DNA of 64,000 nt from positions 62,001 through 126,000 of the forward strand of contig ONAM01000014.1 in NCBI GenBank assembly GCA_900315795.1, read 5' to 3'. The DNA comes from Candidatus Avelusimicrobium caledoniensis. Its GTDB lineage: Bacteria > Elusimicrobiota > Elusimicrobia > Elusimicrobiales > Elusimicrobiaceae. The notes below the pieces were generated by a model. That model was not told the DNA's origin. It made no database searches and worked only from the letters and a program-made list of their open reading frames with translations. Positions 42,459-51,893 of the stretch are shown one piece after another; the first letter of the stretch is position 1; the number at the start of each line of letters is the position of its first letter. A program made the position numbers and the translations under genes.

Positions 42459-45400
42459 TCATCTGAAGGTCCACGCGTTGCCCCACGTGTTTTCTATATA
42501 TTCTAGCAGTCCCTTATGCAACAAAACGCGCTTATTGGTGCGGATGCGGTGGAATTTGGACGGATCTTCTTTAGACGGTACTTCTAAAAACACCGTCGTT
42601 GTGCCGCGTGTCATATCCAAATAACTTTTGAGTTTTTGTAACGATTCTTTGGTATAGTTGGCAGGCAAACGCACGGTAAATTCTTTGGCGACATTCGCCA
42701 TCAAATCGGTAATGTTGCTGACGTCTTGCAAATTTAGCTCAATGTTGGCGCTTTCGTCGTCGGTGCGGATATCGCCTAAGAAATTTAAAATCGCGTTAGG
42801 AGCTAGCAGCCCCCCCACCTGTTCAAACGTGCGCGAAAACACATTCACGCTTAGCGACCCGGTACAATCTTCAATGACTAATTGCGCCCAATCTTTTTTT
42901 GTTTTCTTATTTTGGCGGCGTTTAAATAGCGTAATAATACCCAGTACGTTTAAGCGTCCGGTAGCACGGCCTTCCAAAATATCAACAATGGGGGTGGCGC
43001 GCAGTTGGGCTAAATTGGCTTGGTATTTTTCCATGGGGTGTCCGCTGAAGAAAAGCCCCAAAACTTCTTTTTCAAATCCTAATAATTCCGCGCGGCTCAT
43101 CGGCGCGGCTTGCACCAGTTTAGTTTGTTTGACACTAAGCATGGACGAAAATTCGTCGCCAAATAAACTATCCGTGTTGGTTTGTTGGCGTCCGCGGGAA
43201 ATGCGGTGGGCAGTTTCTATTACGGAGTCTAAATTGGCCAACCCGTACGCGCGCGTAATACGCGGATCTTGCTGGGGATACACGCTGTCTATCGCGCCGG
43301 CTTTAATAAAACTTTCCAACGTTTTTTTGTTAACAACGTCCGCCAGTTCGGCGCGAGTACATACGTCTTCTAAAGACGTATATTTGCCGTGTTCTTTACG
43401 TACGCGCGCAATCGCCAAACAGGCCTCCTCGCCTGCATTTTTAATAGCGTTTAACGCGTAGCGGATACATTCTTTTCCGTCTTTTTCTTCCACGGAAAAG
43501 TCCGGCTCGGACGCATTGACATCCGGCGGTAAAATCTCAAAACCCAACTTGCGCGCTTCGGCCAAATACGTAACGATTTTGTTTTCTTTATCGTCGGCAC
43601 CGATAGCGTTGTGTCCAATTTCGTTGGTGAGAGCCGCACACATAAACTCAATAGGGTAGTTGGCTTTTAAATACGCCGTTTGATACGACACAAGCGCATA
43701 CGCATACGAGTGAGATTTGTTAAACCCGTATCCGGCAAATGCCTTCATCTGTTCATACACGTGGTGGGCAATTTTTTCGGGAATTTTATGTTCCTTGCAC
43801 CCAGCCATAAATTTCTGGCCGAATTTTTCCATCATGTCAATTTTCTTTTTGCCCATGGCTTTACGTAGCGAATCTGCCTCGCCGGGAGTAAAACCGCCTA
43901 AGCGTTTGGAAATTTCCATAATTTGCTCTTGGTAGAGCATACAACCGTACGTATCTTTAAGCGGTTCTTCTAGTAACGGTGTTTCGTAGACGATTTTTTC
44001 TTGTCCGCTTTTGCGCCGCACAAACATATCCATCATGCCCGACTCCATCGGCCCCGGGCGGTACAACGCCACCAAGGCAGATAAGTCGCTAAATTGGGTA
44101 GGTTGTAATTTTTTGATGAGGTCGCGCATGCCGCCGCCTTCCAACTGAAAGATACCCAATGTTTGGCAGGCACACAGCATATCGTAGGTTTTTTTATCAT
44201 CTAATGGAATTTTGTTAATATCAAAATCGGGGTTGTGGCGGGCACGGATCATCTTTTCGGCATTGTCAATTACCGTCAGCGTACGTAAGCCCAAAAAGTC
44301 CATTTTAAGTAGCCCTAAATTAGAACACGGCTCCCCTTCAAATTGGGTAGTGATAACGTCCTTAGCCCCGCGGGCAAGCGGTACATATTCGGAAACGGCC
44401 TCTTTGGTAATCAGCACCCCCGCCGCATGGATACCCGTATGGCGTTTGAGCCCTTCAATTTTGCGCGCCATATCAAAAAGCCGTTTACTCTGCGGGTTGT
44501 TGTTTAACTCATTACGCACTTCGTTGATTTCCAATGCTTTTTCCAATGTCATTTTGGGATCGTTGGGAATCATTTTGGCAATGCGGTTGGCGTCGGCCAG
44601 CGGGATCTCCAACACGCGCGCAACATCTTTGATAGCCAGTTTGGCTTTCATCGTACCGAACGTAATGATTTGGGAAACTTTATCATTACCGTATTTGCCG
44701 CGCACGTAGTCAATGACGCGTTCGCGGCCGGCGTCGGACATATCAATATCCAAGTCAGGCATGCTGATACGGTCCGGGTTTAAAAAGCGTTCAAAAAGCA
44801 GTTTATTTTGTATCGGGTCAATGCGGGTAATATCCAAGCTGTACGCCACGAGCGACCCCGCGCCCGAGCCGCGCCCCGGGCCGATCGGGATATCGTGCGC
44901 GCGGGCCCAGTTGATAAAATCTTGCACGATGAGAAAGTAGCAATCAAACCCCATGGTAATAATGACGTTAAATTCATACTCTAATTGTTTCCAGTAATTG
45001 TCCGGCACGTGGCCGTTCATCTTTTTAGTAAGCCCTTTGCGGCATAAATCTTTGAAATACTCTTGCGAGTTGGGATACTCCGGCGGGATATCAAAATTGG
45101 GCAAGATAAACCCGTGTTTGGGAAATTCCAAATTACATTTTTCCGCAATTTCTAAGGTATTTTTGCACGCCTCGGGCGTGTGGGCGAACAAACTGCACAT
45201 TTCTTCGGGCGACTTAAAATACAACTCGTGCGACATTTTCATCCGGTTAGGGTCGTTGAGCGTTTTGCCGGTAGAAATACAAACGTGCACGTCGTGCGCT
45301 TCCCAATCTTCTTTTTTCTCGTAGTGGCAATCGTTCGTGGCGACCACGGGAATACCCGTCATTTTAGCTACGTCTTTTAAAAGCGGCAGCGACTCTACTT

Positions 45401-45959
45401 CTTCGCGGATACCGTGGTCCATGAGTTCAATATAATAGTTGCCCTTGCCAAAAATACTTTCATATTCTTTAGCAAGCGCACACGCTTTTTCCATACCGCC
45501 CGGCTCGCGTACGTATTGCGATAAAAACCCTTTCAAACAGCCCGACATGCACAGTAGCCCGCCTGCGTGCTGGGCTAAAATAGTTTTATCAATGCGCGGA
45601 TGATAGTAAAACCCGTCCACCCACGCCATGGAGTTTAACTTCATCAAATTAAGATACCCTTCGTGATTGCGGGCCAGTAGGGTAAGGTGTCCGGTGCGCG
45701 ATTTATCTTTTTCTTTATAATTACCTTCGGTAATATAAAACTCGCACCCGATAATCGGTTTAATACCGGCGTCTTTGGCAGACGCATAAAAATCAAGCAC
45801 CCCGTACAGGTTACCGTGGTCGGTAATAGCCATGGCAGGGATGCCTTGTTTGGCCAGCCCTTGCAAAAATTGGGACGGTTTATGATTTTCCGACACGCGC
45901 AACATACCGTCTAAGAGTGAATATTCGGTATGGTTATGTAGTTGTACAAATTCAGCCAT
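42459..45959 (-). CDS. dnaE: DNA polymerase III subunit alpha
   Basis: 1166 aa. Main replicative polymerase. N-terminal PHP domain (FVQLHNHTEYSLLDGML, AITDHGNLYG), polymerase core with GPGRGSGAGSLVAY, the catalytic aspartates in PDLDIDMSD (about 400), TGIHAAGVLI, then GYGFNKSHSYAYALVSYQTAYLKANYP, a helix-hairpin-helix segment and an OB-fold with PIVDILEGRATGRLNVLGII. The polymerase catalytic residues mark it as DnaE rather than PolC. AGGAAA site. Monocistronic. Confidence 0.97.
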   Translation of the reverse strand: MAEFVQLHNHTEYSLLDGMLRVSENHKPSQFLQGLAKQGIPAMAITDHGNLYGVLDFYASAKDAGIKPIIGCEFYITEGNYKEKDKSRTGHLTLLARNHEGYLNLMKLNSMAWVDGFYYHPRIDKTILAQHAGGLLCMSGCLKGFLSQYVREPGGMEKACALAKEYESIFGKGNYYIELMDHGIREEVESLPLLKDVAKMTGIPVVATNDCHYEKKEDWEAHDVHVCISTGKTLNDPNRMKMSHELYFKSPEEMCSLFAHTPEACKNTLEIAEKCNLEFPKHGFILPNFDIPPEYPNSQEYFKDLCRKGLTKKMNGHVPDNYWKQLEYEFNVIITMGFDCYFLIVQDFINWARAHDIPIGPGRGSGAGSLVAYSLDITRIDPIQNKLLFERFLNPDRISMPDLDIDMSDAGRERVIDYVRGKYGNDKVSQIITFGTMKAKLAIKDVARVLEIPLADANRIAKMIPNDPKMTLEKALEINEVRNELNNNPQSKRLFDMARKIEGLKRHTGIHAAGVLITKEAVSEYVPLARGAKDVITTQFEGEPCSNLGLLKMDFLGLRTLTVIDNAEKMIRARHNPDFDINKIPLDDKKTYDMLCACQTLGIFQLEGGGMRDLIKKLQPTQFSDLSALVALYRPGPMESGMMDMFVRRKSGQEKIVYETPLLEEPLKDTYGCMLYQEQIMEISKRLGGFTPGEADSLRKAMGKKKIDMMEKFGQKFMAGCKEHKIPEKIAHHVYEQMKAFAGYGFNKSHSYAYALVSYQTAYLKANYPIEFMCAALTNEIGHNAIGADDKENKIVTYLAEARKLGFEILPPDVNASEPDFSVEEKDGKECIRYALNAIKNAGEEACLAIARVRKEHGKYTSLEDVCTRAELADVVNKKTLESFIKAGAIDSVYPQQDPRITRAYGLANLDSVIETAHRISRGRQQTNTDSLFGDEFSSMLSVKQTKLVQAAPMSRAELLGFEKEVLGLFFSGHPMEKYQANLAQLRATPIVDILEGRATGRLNVLGIITLFKRRQNKKTKKDWAQLVIEDCTGSLSVNVFSRTFEQVGGLLAPNAILNFLGDIRTDDESANIELNLQDVSNITDLMANVAKEFTVRLPANYTKESLQKLKSYLDMTRGTTTVFLEVPSKEDPSKFHRIRTNKRVLLHKGLLEYIENTWGNAWTFR

Positions 45960-46020
45960 GGTATTTCCTGTTTCGGCCCCGGTTTTAGACGGGAGAGGTT
46001 AAAAAAGGTAAAATGTATCT

Positions 46021-46563
46021 ATGAAACATTATAGTAAATTAAACGAAAAAAAGATTTCTTCCCAAACCTTATACAAAGGGGTGTTGGACGTAAAATTAGA
46101 CGAAGTAAAATTAGTAGACGGCAACAAAAGCGTACGCATTTATTTAAAGCACCGCGGCGCAAGCGGTATTTTGCCTGTGGAAAACGGGTTTGTATATTTG
46201 GTGGAACAATTCCGCTACCCGATTGGTCAAACTACGCTGGAAATTCCCGCCGGAAAACGCGAGCCGGGGCAAAATTTTTTGGCCTGTGCGCGCGCGGAAC
46301 TGAAACAAGAAACGGGACTAAAAGCCAAATCACTCAAAGAAATTTTAGTGTTTCACCCGTGTAATGCTTTTTCCAACGAAGTGCAACATCTTTATGTAGC
46401 CACCGGGCTAAGCCGCGGGGACACCGATTTGGACGACGACGAGTTTATTAACGTCAAAAAAATCCCGCTTAAAAAAGCCTATGCGATGATTAAAAACGGC
46501 CAAATCACCGACGCCAAAACTATTTTAGCGTTGCAGTGGTATAAGATGAATTGCAAAGCATAA
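46021..46563 (+). CDS. NUDIX hydrolase, ADP-ribose pyrophosphatase-like, with degenerate Nudix box
   Basis: 180 aa. Overall layout fits ADP-ribose pyrophosphatases (VYLVEQFRYPIGQTTLEIPAGKREPGQ, then a Nudix helix, then HPCNAFSNEVQHLYVATGL). The Nudix box consensus G-x5-E-x7-REU-x-EE-x-GU is incomplete: the first Glu is Gln, the Arg of RE is Ala and the first Glu of EE is Gln (AELKQETGL); the RE Glu and second EE Glu remain. Metal binding and activity may therefore be altered. No ribosome site; TAAAAT ends 6 nt before the ATG, suggesting a leaderless mRNA. Divergent from dnaE. Confidence 0.82.
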   Translation: MKHYSKLNEKKISSQTLYKGVLDVKLDEVKLVDGNKSVRIYLKHRGASGILPVENGFVYLVEQFRYPIGQTTLEIPAGKREPGQNFLACARAELKQETGLKAKSLKEILVFHPCNAFSNEVQHLYVATGLSRGDTDLDDDEFINVKKIPLKKAYAMIKNGQITDAKTILALQWYKMNCKA

Positions 46564-46568
46564 ACCGG

Positions 46569-47156
46569 CTAATCGTTCCACACATAGATGTTCCACACGC
46601 CGCTCTCTGTTGATGAAGATTGACGCCGTGTGAAATGTTTACATATTTCGTTGGCAAGCACATTGTCTGTACGGGCATAACACCGCTTACCAACAGATCC
46701 TCCGTTATCAAACATAAAATATAAGCGCAAGTTAGTGTTTGCTGTTATACGAGCGTCCCATAAAGCAACCCATACTTTACTAAGTTGGGCACCCCATCCG
46801 ACGCCTGAATAAAAATAAGTTCCGCTAATAGTACCCGTCAAACCAATATCCAACTCGCTCCAATCGGTGGTATATCGTCCGTTAGCTAAATAATACCGTT
46901 CCTCGGCTTGTTTGACAGAATTGCCTAAGGTAATTAATTGTGTCATACGCGCTTTGGCAACGGCAAATTTATATTGCGGCAACGCCACCGCGGCTAAAAT
47001 ACCGATGATTAAAACTACCACTAATAATTCAATGAGCGTAAAACCTTTATGTAGGTCAGGTTTCACCTGACAATGTTTCGGCAGAAACATCTTTCCTTGT
47101 TTGATGTCAGGCATAGCCTGACCTACAACGGCTTTAAAACAATGCTCTTTTTTCAT
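46569..47156 (-). CDS. P10: type IV pilin-like protein with palindrome-expanded leader
   Basis: 195 aa. Leader of 38 residues, mostly a translated GTAGGTCAGG palindrome, then [22 protein letters not shown]. Gly at -1. Mature part RMTQLITLGNSVKQAEERYYLANGRYTTDWSELDIGLTG, then KRCYARTDNVLANEICKHF and a Trp-rich end (GVWNIYVWND). The RxxQL opening relates it to P1 and P11. GGAGG site. Tail-to-tail with the NUDIX gene, 5 bp apart. Confidence 0.88.
   Translation of the reverse strand: MKKEHCFKAVVGQAMPDIKQGKMFLPKHCQVKPDLHKGFTLIELLVVVLIIGILAAVALPQYKFAVAKARMTQLITLGNSVKQAEERYYLANGRYTTDWSELDIGLTGTISGTYFYSGVGWGAQLSKVWVALWDARITANTNLRLYFMFDNGGSVGKRCYARTDNVLANEICKHFTRRQSSSTESGVWNIYVWND
47051..47126. repeat. 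GTAGGTCAGG...CCTGACCTAC palindrome in the P10 leader
   Basis: Terminal GTAGGTCAGG (47051-47060) and CCTGACCTAC (47117-47126), internal CAGGTTTCACCTG, GTTTCGGCAGAAAC and CAGGCATAGCCTG hairpins. Same family as in P5. Confidence 0.85.
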
Positions 47157-47182
47157 ACGACCTCCTTTGTTCCATTAAATAA

Positions 47183-47210
47183 AATGTAGCAAAAAAAAAA
47201 ACGATGTCAA
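47183..47210 (-). promoter_or_regulatory. P10 pilin promoter, T-tract class
   Basis: Minus strand TTGACA (47210-47205), TCG, T11 (A-run 47191-47201 on plus), GC, TACATT (47188-47183). GGGGGG lies just upstream of the -35. Confidence 0.8.
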
Positions 47211-47237
47211 CCCCCCTGTTTTATTTTGCAGCACAGC

Positions 47238-47266
47238 AAAAAAGACCTCCGTTTGGAGGTCTTTTT
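47238..47266 (-). terminator. Terminator after the protease gene
   Basis: AAAAAGACCTCC-GTTT-GGAGGTCTTTTT, symmetric, so possibly active both ways. Confidence 0.85.
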
Positions 47267-47288
47267 CAAAAAGATAAAAAGTTATTTG

Positions 47289-48398
47289 TTACGGAATTGT
47301 ATATTCTATATCCCGCACGCTCCCGCGCCGCCGTTCAATAAGGATAATCACCAAATCTCCGCTTTGCCAAGGCACCTCATCAAGCAACCATTCCACATGT
47401 TCATCGGAATACACTTGATCCCATCCGTTGAGTTGTTTTTCAAACAACAGTCTGTTCTCGCCGTATACCTGTATAGCCGCTACGCGTTCTTCCCAATCTA
47501 ATTGCCCCACTTCCTGTCCGAAGATTTTTACCGGGCGGGTCAATGCCGCCAATTTTTCCCCGTGTAACTGCCGGTCAAGCAACGGTAACGTTTCTGAGAG
47601 ATTGACCGCAAAACTACGGTTCTTTTCCGGCTCTGCGGCTATGCCGCAACTGCCCACGTGTACACCCACCACTTTCCAGCGGTTAGCTTGTAATTGTAAC
47701 ACCGGCGAACCGCAATAGCCGCTAAATCCAAACGGCTCGTCGGGATTTTCTTGCGCAAGGGCAGGGCGCGTGCCGATTAAATCCCACTGCCCAGCTGACA
47801 AAAACCGCCGCTCCATAGGTAAAATATCGCGGTGTTTCCAAAGTCCTTCGGTATATCCGAGCGAAAAAGCAGGTAATTTTAAATCTGGCGCGGCCCAGGT
47901 AAACGGTTTGGCTCCCCCGCGCAACGCCTCTGGCGGCAACGCGGCTAAAGCAACATCCGCCGAGTGAATACCCCGCTGTCCACCTGCGGCAATTTTGACT
48001 TTAAATTCCAAAGGGGTACCTTGCTCATTAAATACTTCCGCTACTACGGTATTGCCTACGCGGCCTCCTACGTGGCGGGCCGTAGCTATGTAGGGAACAT
48101 TATTTAACATCACTAAAAAACCCGTTCCCATCACTTCGCCGCCTTTTTTGGACTTTATCTGCACTAAGCCGCGTTGAGCCGATTGAAATAAATAATTTTG
48201 GGAAAAATTCTGCTGCGCGGCCCGATAAATAGGCCGCATCGCTTTTACGTTTAAAAGTTCCACTGTTTCCGGTGCCCACGAAGCAGAAAACGCATCTATG
48301 CGCCCTCCCTTGGGAAACTTAATCCCCCTAAAAATCTGCGCATGGGAGGACACAGCAGCCAGTAATAAACTAATGCTTACAATCAAAAAACGTTTCAT
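47289..48398 (-). CDS. Secreted trypsin-like serine protease
   Basis: 369 aa. Signal peptide MKRFLIVSISLLLAAVSSHA. A chymotrypsin-fold protease is suggested by GTGFLVMLNNVPYIATARHV (catalytic His about 110), SADVALAAL (Asp about 150) and GFSGYCGSPVLQLQ (Ser about 232, the GxSP context), an order and spacing that fit the S1 catalytic triad. The N-terminal 80 residues and the C-terminal 100 residues are not recognised; no PDZ domain seen. Likely acts in the periplasm or outside; target unknown. Poor ribosome site; TACTAT lies 5 nt before the ATG. Confidence 0.75.
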   Translation of the reverse strand: MKRFLIVSISLLLAAVSSHAQIFRGIKFPKGGRIDAFSASWAPETVELLNVKAMRPIYRAAQQNFSQNYLFQSAQRGLVQIKSKKGGEVMGTGFLVMLNNVPYIATARHVGGRVGNTVVAEVFNEQGTPLEFKVKIAAGGQRGIHSADVALAALPPEALRGGAKPFTWAAPDLKLPAFSLGYTEGLWKHRDILPMERRFLSAGQWDLIGTRPALAQENPDEPFGFSGYCGSPVLQLQANRWKVVGVHVGSCGIAAEPEKNRSFAVNLSETLPLLDRQLHGEKLAALTRPVKIFGQEVGQLDWEERVAAIQVYGENRLLFEKQLNGWDQVYSDEHVEWLLDEVPWQSGDLVIILIERRRGSVRDIEYTIP

Positions 48399-48427
48399 AT
48401 AATATAGTATGCTGTTTTTTAGGACGT

Positions 48428-48470
48428 AAAAAAAGAGTCAAAGGCCCTAGTGTGCGCTAGGACCTTTGAC
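48428..48470 (-). terminator. Terminator after the phosphoglucomutase gene
   Basis: Long stem GTCAAAGG-CCCTAG/CTAGGA-CCTTTGAC with a T-run on the minus strand. Confidence 0.85.
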
Positions 48471-48489
48471 CTAATTGGTGCGGCGCAAG

Positions 48490-50031
48490 TTACGCCAGAA
48501 TTTTTTGCGCTTCGCTGATGAGCTCTTGCAAGTGGTGTTCGTCCGTAAATGTTTCGGCGTAGACTTTTAAAATATTTTCCGTGCCGCTCGGGCGCACCAA
48601 AAACCATGAGTTTTCCAAATAGACTTTAAGGCCGTCCGTATCGCGCACGCGGGTTACTTTTTCGCCCGCGACGTGCGTGGCCGTAAAGTCGGCCGCCTTC
48701 ATGGCTTTGACTTTTTGTTTGGTGGCGGCGTCGGTCGGGATATCCACGCGCGTGTAGTGCGAAACGCCGTATTTTTTTGTCAGACCTTGATAAAGCGCAG
48801 CAATATCGCCCTCACTTGCTTGAATTTCCATTAAAAGACACACGGCAAACATGCCGTCCTTTTCCGTCGTCCAACCGCTAACCGACATCCCGGCACTTTC
48901 TTCGCCCGCGAGCACATAGCGGCCTTTATCTAACCCGTCTACAAAGTATTTAAAACCGACGTTGACTTCATCCAATTCTAACTTGTGATCGGCGGCGATA
49001 CGGTCCAAAAGGGCCGTCGTGCCCAGCGTGCGTCCAATAGCCGTAGCCCCCGCCACCCGTTGGTGACGCACCAAATAATCGGCCATCACACAAAGGGCGT
49101 GATTGGGCGCAATCAAACCGCCTTTGGAAGTGGCACAACCGAAACGGTCCGCGTCCGGATCGCTCGCACCGGCAAAAGAATAAGAGCCGTTTTGCACGAG
49201 TTCTATAAGCGGTTTCATCGGATATTTAGACGACGGGTCCATACGGATTTTTCCGTCGTGGTCTAGCGGGATAAAATAAAACGTCGGGTCTTGCACTTCG
49301 CTCACAATATCTACATTGGTAAGACCGTATTTTTCTTTAATCGCCCGGTAAAAAGGCAAGCTCGTGCCACCTAGCGGATGAATGGCAAATTTGCACGGGG
49401 CAGCAGCAATTTTTTTAAAATCAATTTTTTTACCTAACGCTTCCACATACGGCGTAATCACATCGGCTGTTTTAACAAGTCCTTTAGCACGGGCCTGATC
49501 AAGGGGCATCGTTTTAATTGCTTGCGGATCGGCCATATATTCGTTGGCGTATTTTTCAATTTGCGCCGTTAATTTCCCGTCGGCAGGACCGCCGTTAGAC
49601 GGGTTGTATTTAAGCCCCATTTCCTGCGGCGGATTGTGGCTCGCCGTTCCGTTCAAACACGCACACGCGCGCCCACTGCGAATTTCAAACGAGAAAACAG
49701 GCGTCGGCACGGGAATCTCCGGCAAAATAACCGTAAGTCCGTTGGCGGTTAGCACTTCGGCACACAGCGTGGCCGTATCGCGCGACATTAGCCGCGTATC
49801 GCCGCCGACCAAAATCGGCCCGGTAATATGATTTTCCAAATGGATACGCGCAACAGCTTGTGCAATTGCTTTAGCATGCAACGCACAAAATCCTTCCCCC
49901 AGCGTTCCGCGGTGACCCGATGTTCCAAATTTTACAGGCACAGGTGTTTGGTCCGGCTCGTAGAAAGCACGGCGTAAAGATTGCGTATCAATTTTTTGCG
50001 TTGTAAGCGTTCCGGCCAATTCGCTAACCAT
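48490..50031 (-). CDS. pgm: Phosphoglucomutase (alpha-D-glucose phosphate-specific)
   Basis: 513 aa, somewhat shorter than the E. coli enzyme. Interconverts glucose-1-P and glucose-6-P. VKFGTSGHRGTLGEGF near the N-terminus, the active-site Ser in GTASHNPPQEMGLKYNPSNGGPAD (about 130), metal loop ASDPDADRFG, sugar loop AGEESAGMS and phosphate loop RPSGTENILKVYAE. The VKFGTSGHRG and NPPQ context matches the Pgm rather than the phosphomannomutase branch. Own terminator downstream, head-to-head with the beta-barrel gene. Confidence 0.92.
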   Translation of the reverse strand: MVSELAGTLTTQKIDTQSLRRAFYEPDQTPVPVKFGTSGHRGTLGEGFCALHAKAIAQAVARIHLENHITGPILVGGDTRLMSRDTATLCAEVLTANGLTVILPEIPVPTPVFSFEIRSGRACACLNGTASHNPPQEMGLKYNPSNGGPADGKLTAQIEKYANEYMADPQAIKTMPLDQARAKGLVKTADVITPYVEALGKKIDFKKIAAAPCKFAIHPLGGTSLPFYRAIKEKYGLTNVDIVSEVQDPTFYFIPLDHDGKIRMDPSSKYPMKPLIELVQNGSYSFAGASDPDADRFGCATSKGGLIAPNHALCVMADYLVRHQRVAGATAIGRTLGTTALLDRIAADHKLELDEVNVGFKYFVDGLDKGRYVLAGEESAGMSVSGWTTEKDGMFAVCLLMEIQASEGDIAALYQGLTKKYGVSHYTRVDIPTDAATKQKVKAMKAADFTATHVAGEKVTRVRDTDGLKVYLENSWFLVRPSGTENILKVYAETFTDEHHLQELISEAQKILA

Positions 50032-50124
50032 AAATCTTCTCCTTAAAATGAACGGACATCTTGCACTTGCGTGCGTCTTTTTCTATCATATTATATATCT
50101 TTAAAATTTACAAATGGAGCCAGT

Positions 50125-50826
50125 ATGAAAAAACTATTATCTGTTGTAGCCAGCTTATTTATCTTGCCCGTCGTCGCGTTTGCCTCTACCAACATTTCCG
50201 ACGACTTCCGCGATCACTACACCGCTAATTCTAATCTGTCGGCGTACAATAAAGACATCAACACCTTAATCGGGTTAAATGATTTCCACACCGGGAAAGC
50301 TACCTCGTTCCCCGGGTTTGACATTGGGGCAACCTTTGGCGGCGTGAAAGTAGGAAGCAAAAACGATATCTCTTCCGAAGATTATATGTTCACCCCTTTT
50401 ATTACCGCAGAAACTTTAGTGCCAGTTATTAACACGACCGTCGCATTACGCGGCAGCGCGTTTAACGGGTTTGAATCTATCGGCGTCGGGCTTAAATACG
50501 ACTACAATGTATTGGAACTTTTTGACGTAACATTAGCCGGTTTCTACGACCGCGCCAAAACCGATTGGTACACGACGGACCACTTATCATTTTCCGCGGT
50601 GGCCTCCGCTACGGTGCTGTTTTTAACCCCGTATTTGGGCGTCGGTTACGACTACGGCGATTTATCTACCCGCAAAATGGCAACCAACCGCTCCACGTCC
50701 GATCAAGCGGCCCGTTGGACGGCCGGCTTGCGTGTCAGCCCGTTGCCGTTGTTCTATGTGTTTGGTGCGTATACCCAAACCGCCAGCAACGCAGGTTTTC
50801 AAGCCGGAGTTGGGCTTAATTTCTAA
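50125..50826 (+). CDS. Putative outer-membrane beta-barrel protein
   Basis: 233 aa from the ATG at 50125, which has GGAG and opens a signal peptide (MKKLLSVVASLFILPVVAFA). Alternating polar/hydrophobic strands with repeated glycines and aromatics (FDIGATFGGVKVG, GLKYDYNVLELFDVTLAGFYDR, TPYLGVGYDYGD) end in GFQAGVGLNF, the terminal Phe of barrel proteins. Family not recognised. Followed by murB after 7 bp. Confidence 0.75.
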   Translation: MKKLLSVVASLFILPVVAFASTNISDDFRDHYTANSNLSAYNKDINTLIGLNDFHTGKATSFPGFDIGATFGGVKVGSKNDISSEDYMFTPFITAETLVPVINTTVALRGSAFNGFESIGVGLKYDYNVLELFDVTLAGFYDRAKTDWYTTDHLSFSAVASATVLFLTPYLGVGYDYGDLSTRKMATNRSTSDQAARWTAGLRVSPLPLFYVFGAYTQTASNAGFQAGVGLNF

Positions 50827-50833
50827 CTAAACC

Positions 50834-51733
50834 ATGGACTATAAGCAAGAACTCAAAAACTTTTTCGGCGAGCATTGTTTAATTGACGAGCCGATGTCTT
50901 GCCATACCACCTATCGCACCGGAGGGCCGGCGGAGGCGTATGTGTATCCGGCCACGCCGGAAGAGTGGAGTTTTGTGCTCAAATTGTCCGCTACGTACAA
51001 TATCCCTTTGCATATTATCGGGTTTGGGTCTAATATTTTAGTCGGCTCCAAAGGCATGCTGGGCATAGTGTGTTCCACCAAACGCATGCAACAAATTTCC
51101 ACCGAAGGCGAACACATCAAAGCCCAAGCCGGAGCTGCCCTGGACAAAGTGTGCGAAATTGCTTGCCACGCGGGTCTAGCCGGCATGGAAAAACTATCCG
51201 GCATCCCGGGCAGTATCGGCGGAGCGGTGTATATGAACGCGGGAGCGTTTGGGCAAGAAACATTTGACACACTGGCGTATTTTGACGTGATTGATAAGCA
51301 AGGCCGCCCGGCAACTATTTTGAAAGAAGATATCAAATACGCTTACCGCCACGTAGAAGGAATAGAAAATTATATCGTGTTGTCGGCCGGATTTAAATTA
51401 ACAAAAGCCGATTTTACACAACTGACCGAAACGCGCAATACTATTTTACACAAACGCATTGAAAAACAGCCGTTGGAATTTCCCAGCGCGGGCAGTGTAT
51501 TTAAACGTCCGGCTAACGATTACGCCTCGCGGTTGATTGACGACACGGGATTGCGTGGTTTGTCGGTAGGTGGGGCCAAAGTATCTGAAAAACACGCCGG
51601 GTTTATCGTAAATTTCAATCACGCCACGCCGGAAGATATCCGCGAACTGATGCAGCAAGTACGCCAAAAAGTAAAAGAAAAACACGGCGTAGAATTGGAA
51701 CTGGAACAAATTTTGTGGGGCGAATTTGAATAA
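50834..51733 (+). CDS. murB: UDP-N-acetylenolpyruvoylglucosamine reductase
   Basis: 299 aa. NADPH- and FAD-dependent step making UDP-MurNAc. Shows HTTYRTGGPAEAYVYP, GFGSNILVGSKGMLG, the FAD motif GLAGMEKLSGIPGSIGGAVYMNAGAFG (about 115-140), Tyr-Arg in YAYRHVEG, FPSAGSVFKRP (the proton-donating Ser) and GGAKVSEKHAGFIVN. This is the short (type II) MurB. No mur cluster around it; murD and murE lie 37 kb away. Confidence 0.96.
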   Translation: MDYKQELKNFFGEHCLIDEPMSCHTTYRTGGPAEAYVYPATPEEWSFVLKLSATYNIPLHIIGFGSNILVGSKGMLGIVCSTKRMQQISTEGEHIKAQAGAALDKVCEIACHAGLAGMEKLSGIPGSIGGAVYMNAGAFGQETFDTLAYFDVIDKQGRPATILKEDIKYAYRHVEGIENYIVLSAGFKLTKADFTQLTETRNTILHKRIEKQPLEFPSAGSVFKRPANDYASRLIDDTGLRGLSVGGAKVSEKHAGFIVNFNHATPEDIRELMQQVRQKVKEKHGVELELEQILWGEFE

Positions 51734-51817
51734 TATTTTCCGTCGGCATTTACGGAAAAGTTGACGCACGGCCCCGTTGTAAGATATAATATAAATATCC
51801 AATGATTTATGTTGTTT

Positions 51818-51892
51818 GGAGTCGTGGTGTAGCCTGGTTAACACGCTGCCCTGTCAAGGCAGAGACCGCGAGTTCGAATCTCGTCGACTCCG
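51818..51892 (+). tRNA. tRNA-Asp (anticodon GTC)
   Basis: 75 nt. Acceptor GGAGTCG/CGACTCC, D-arm GTGTAGCCTGGTTAACAC, anticodon arm CTGCC-CTGTCAA-GGCAG, variable AGACC, T-arm GCGAG-TTCGAAT-CTCGT, discriminator G. CCA not encoded. Promoter TTGACG (around 51760) - 18 bp - TATAAT. It is followed at once by a tandem array with two further copies of its 3' end. Confidence 0.97.
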
Positions 51893-51893
51893 T

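Noticed and set aside
42658-43461. 267-aa plus-strand ORF
   Set aside because: Antisense to dnaE with shadow-type composition and no start signals.
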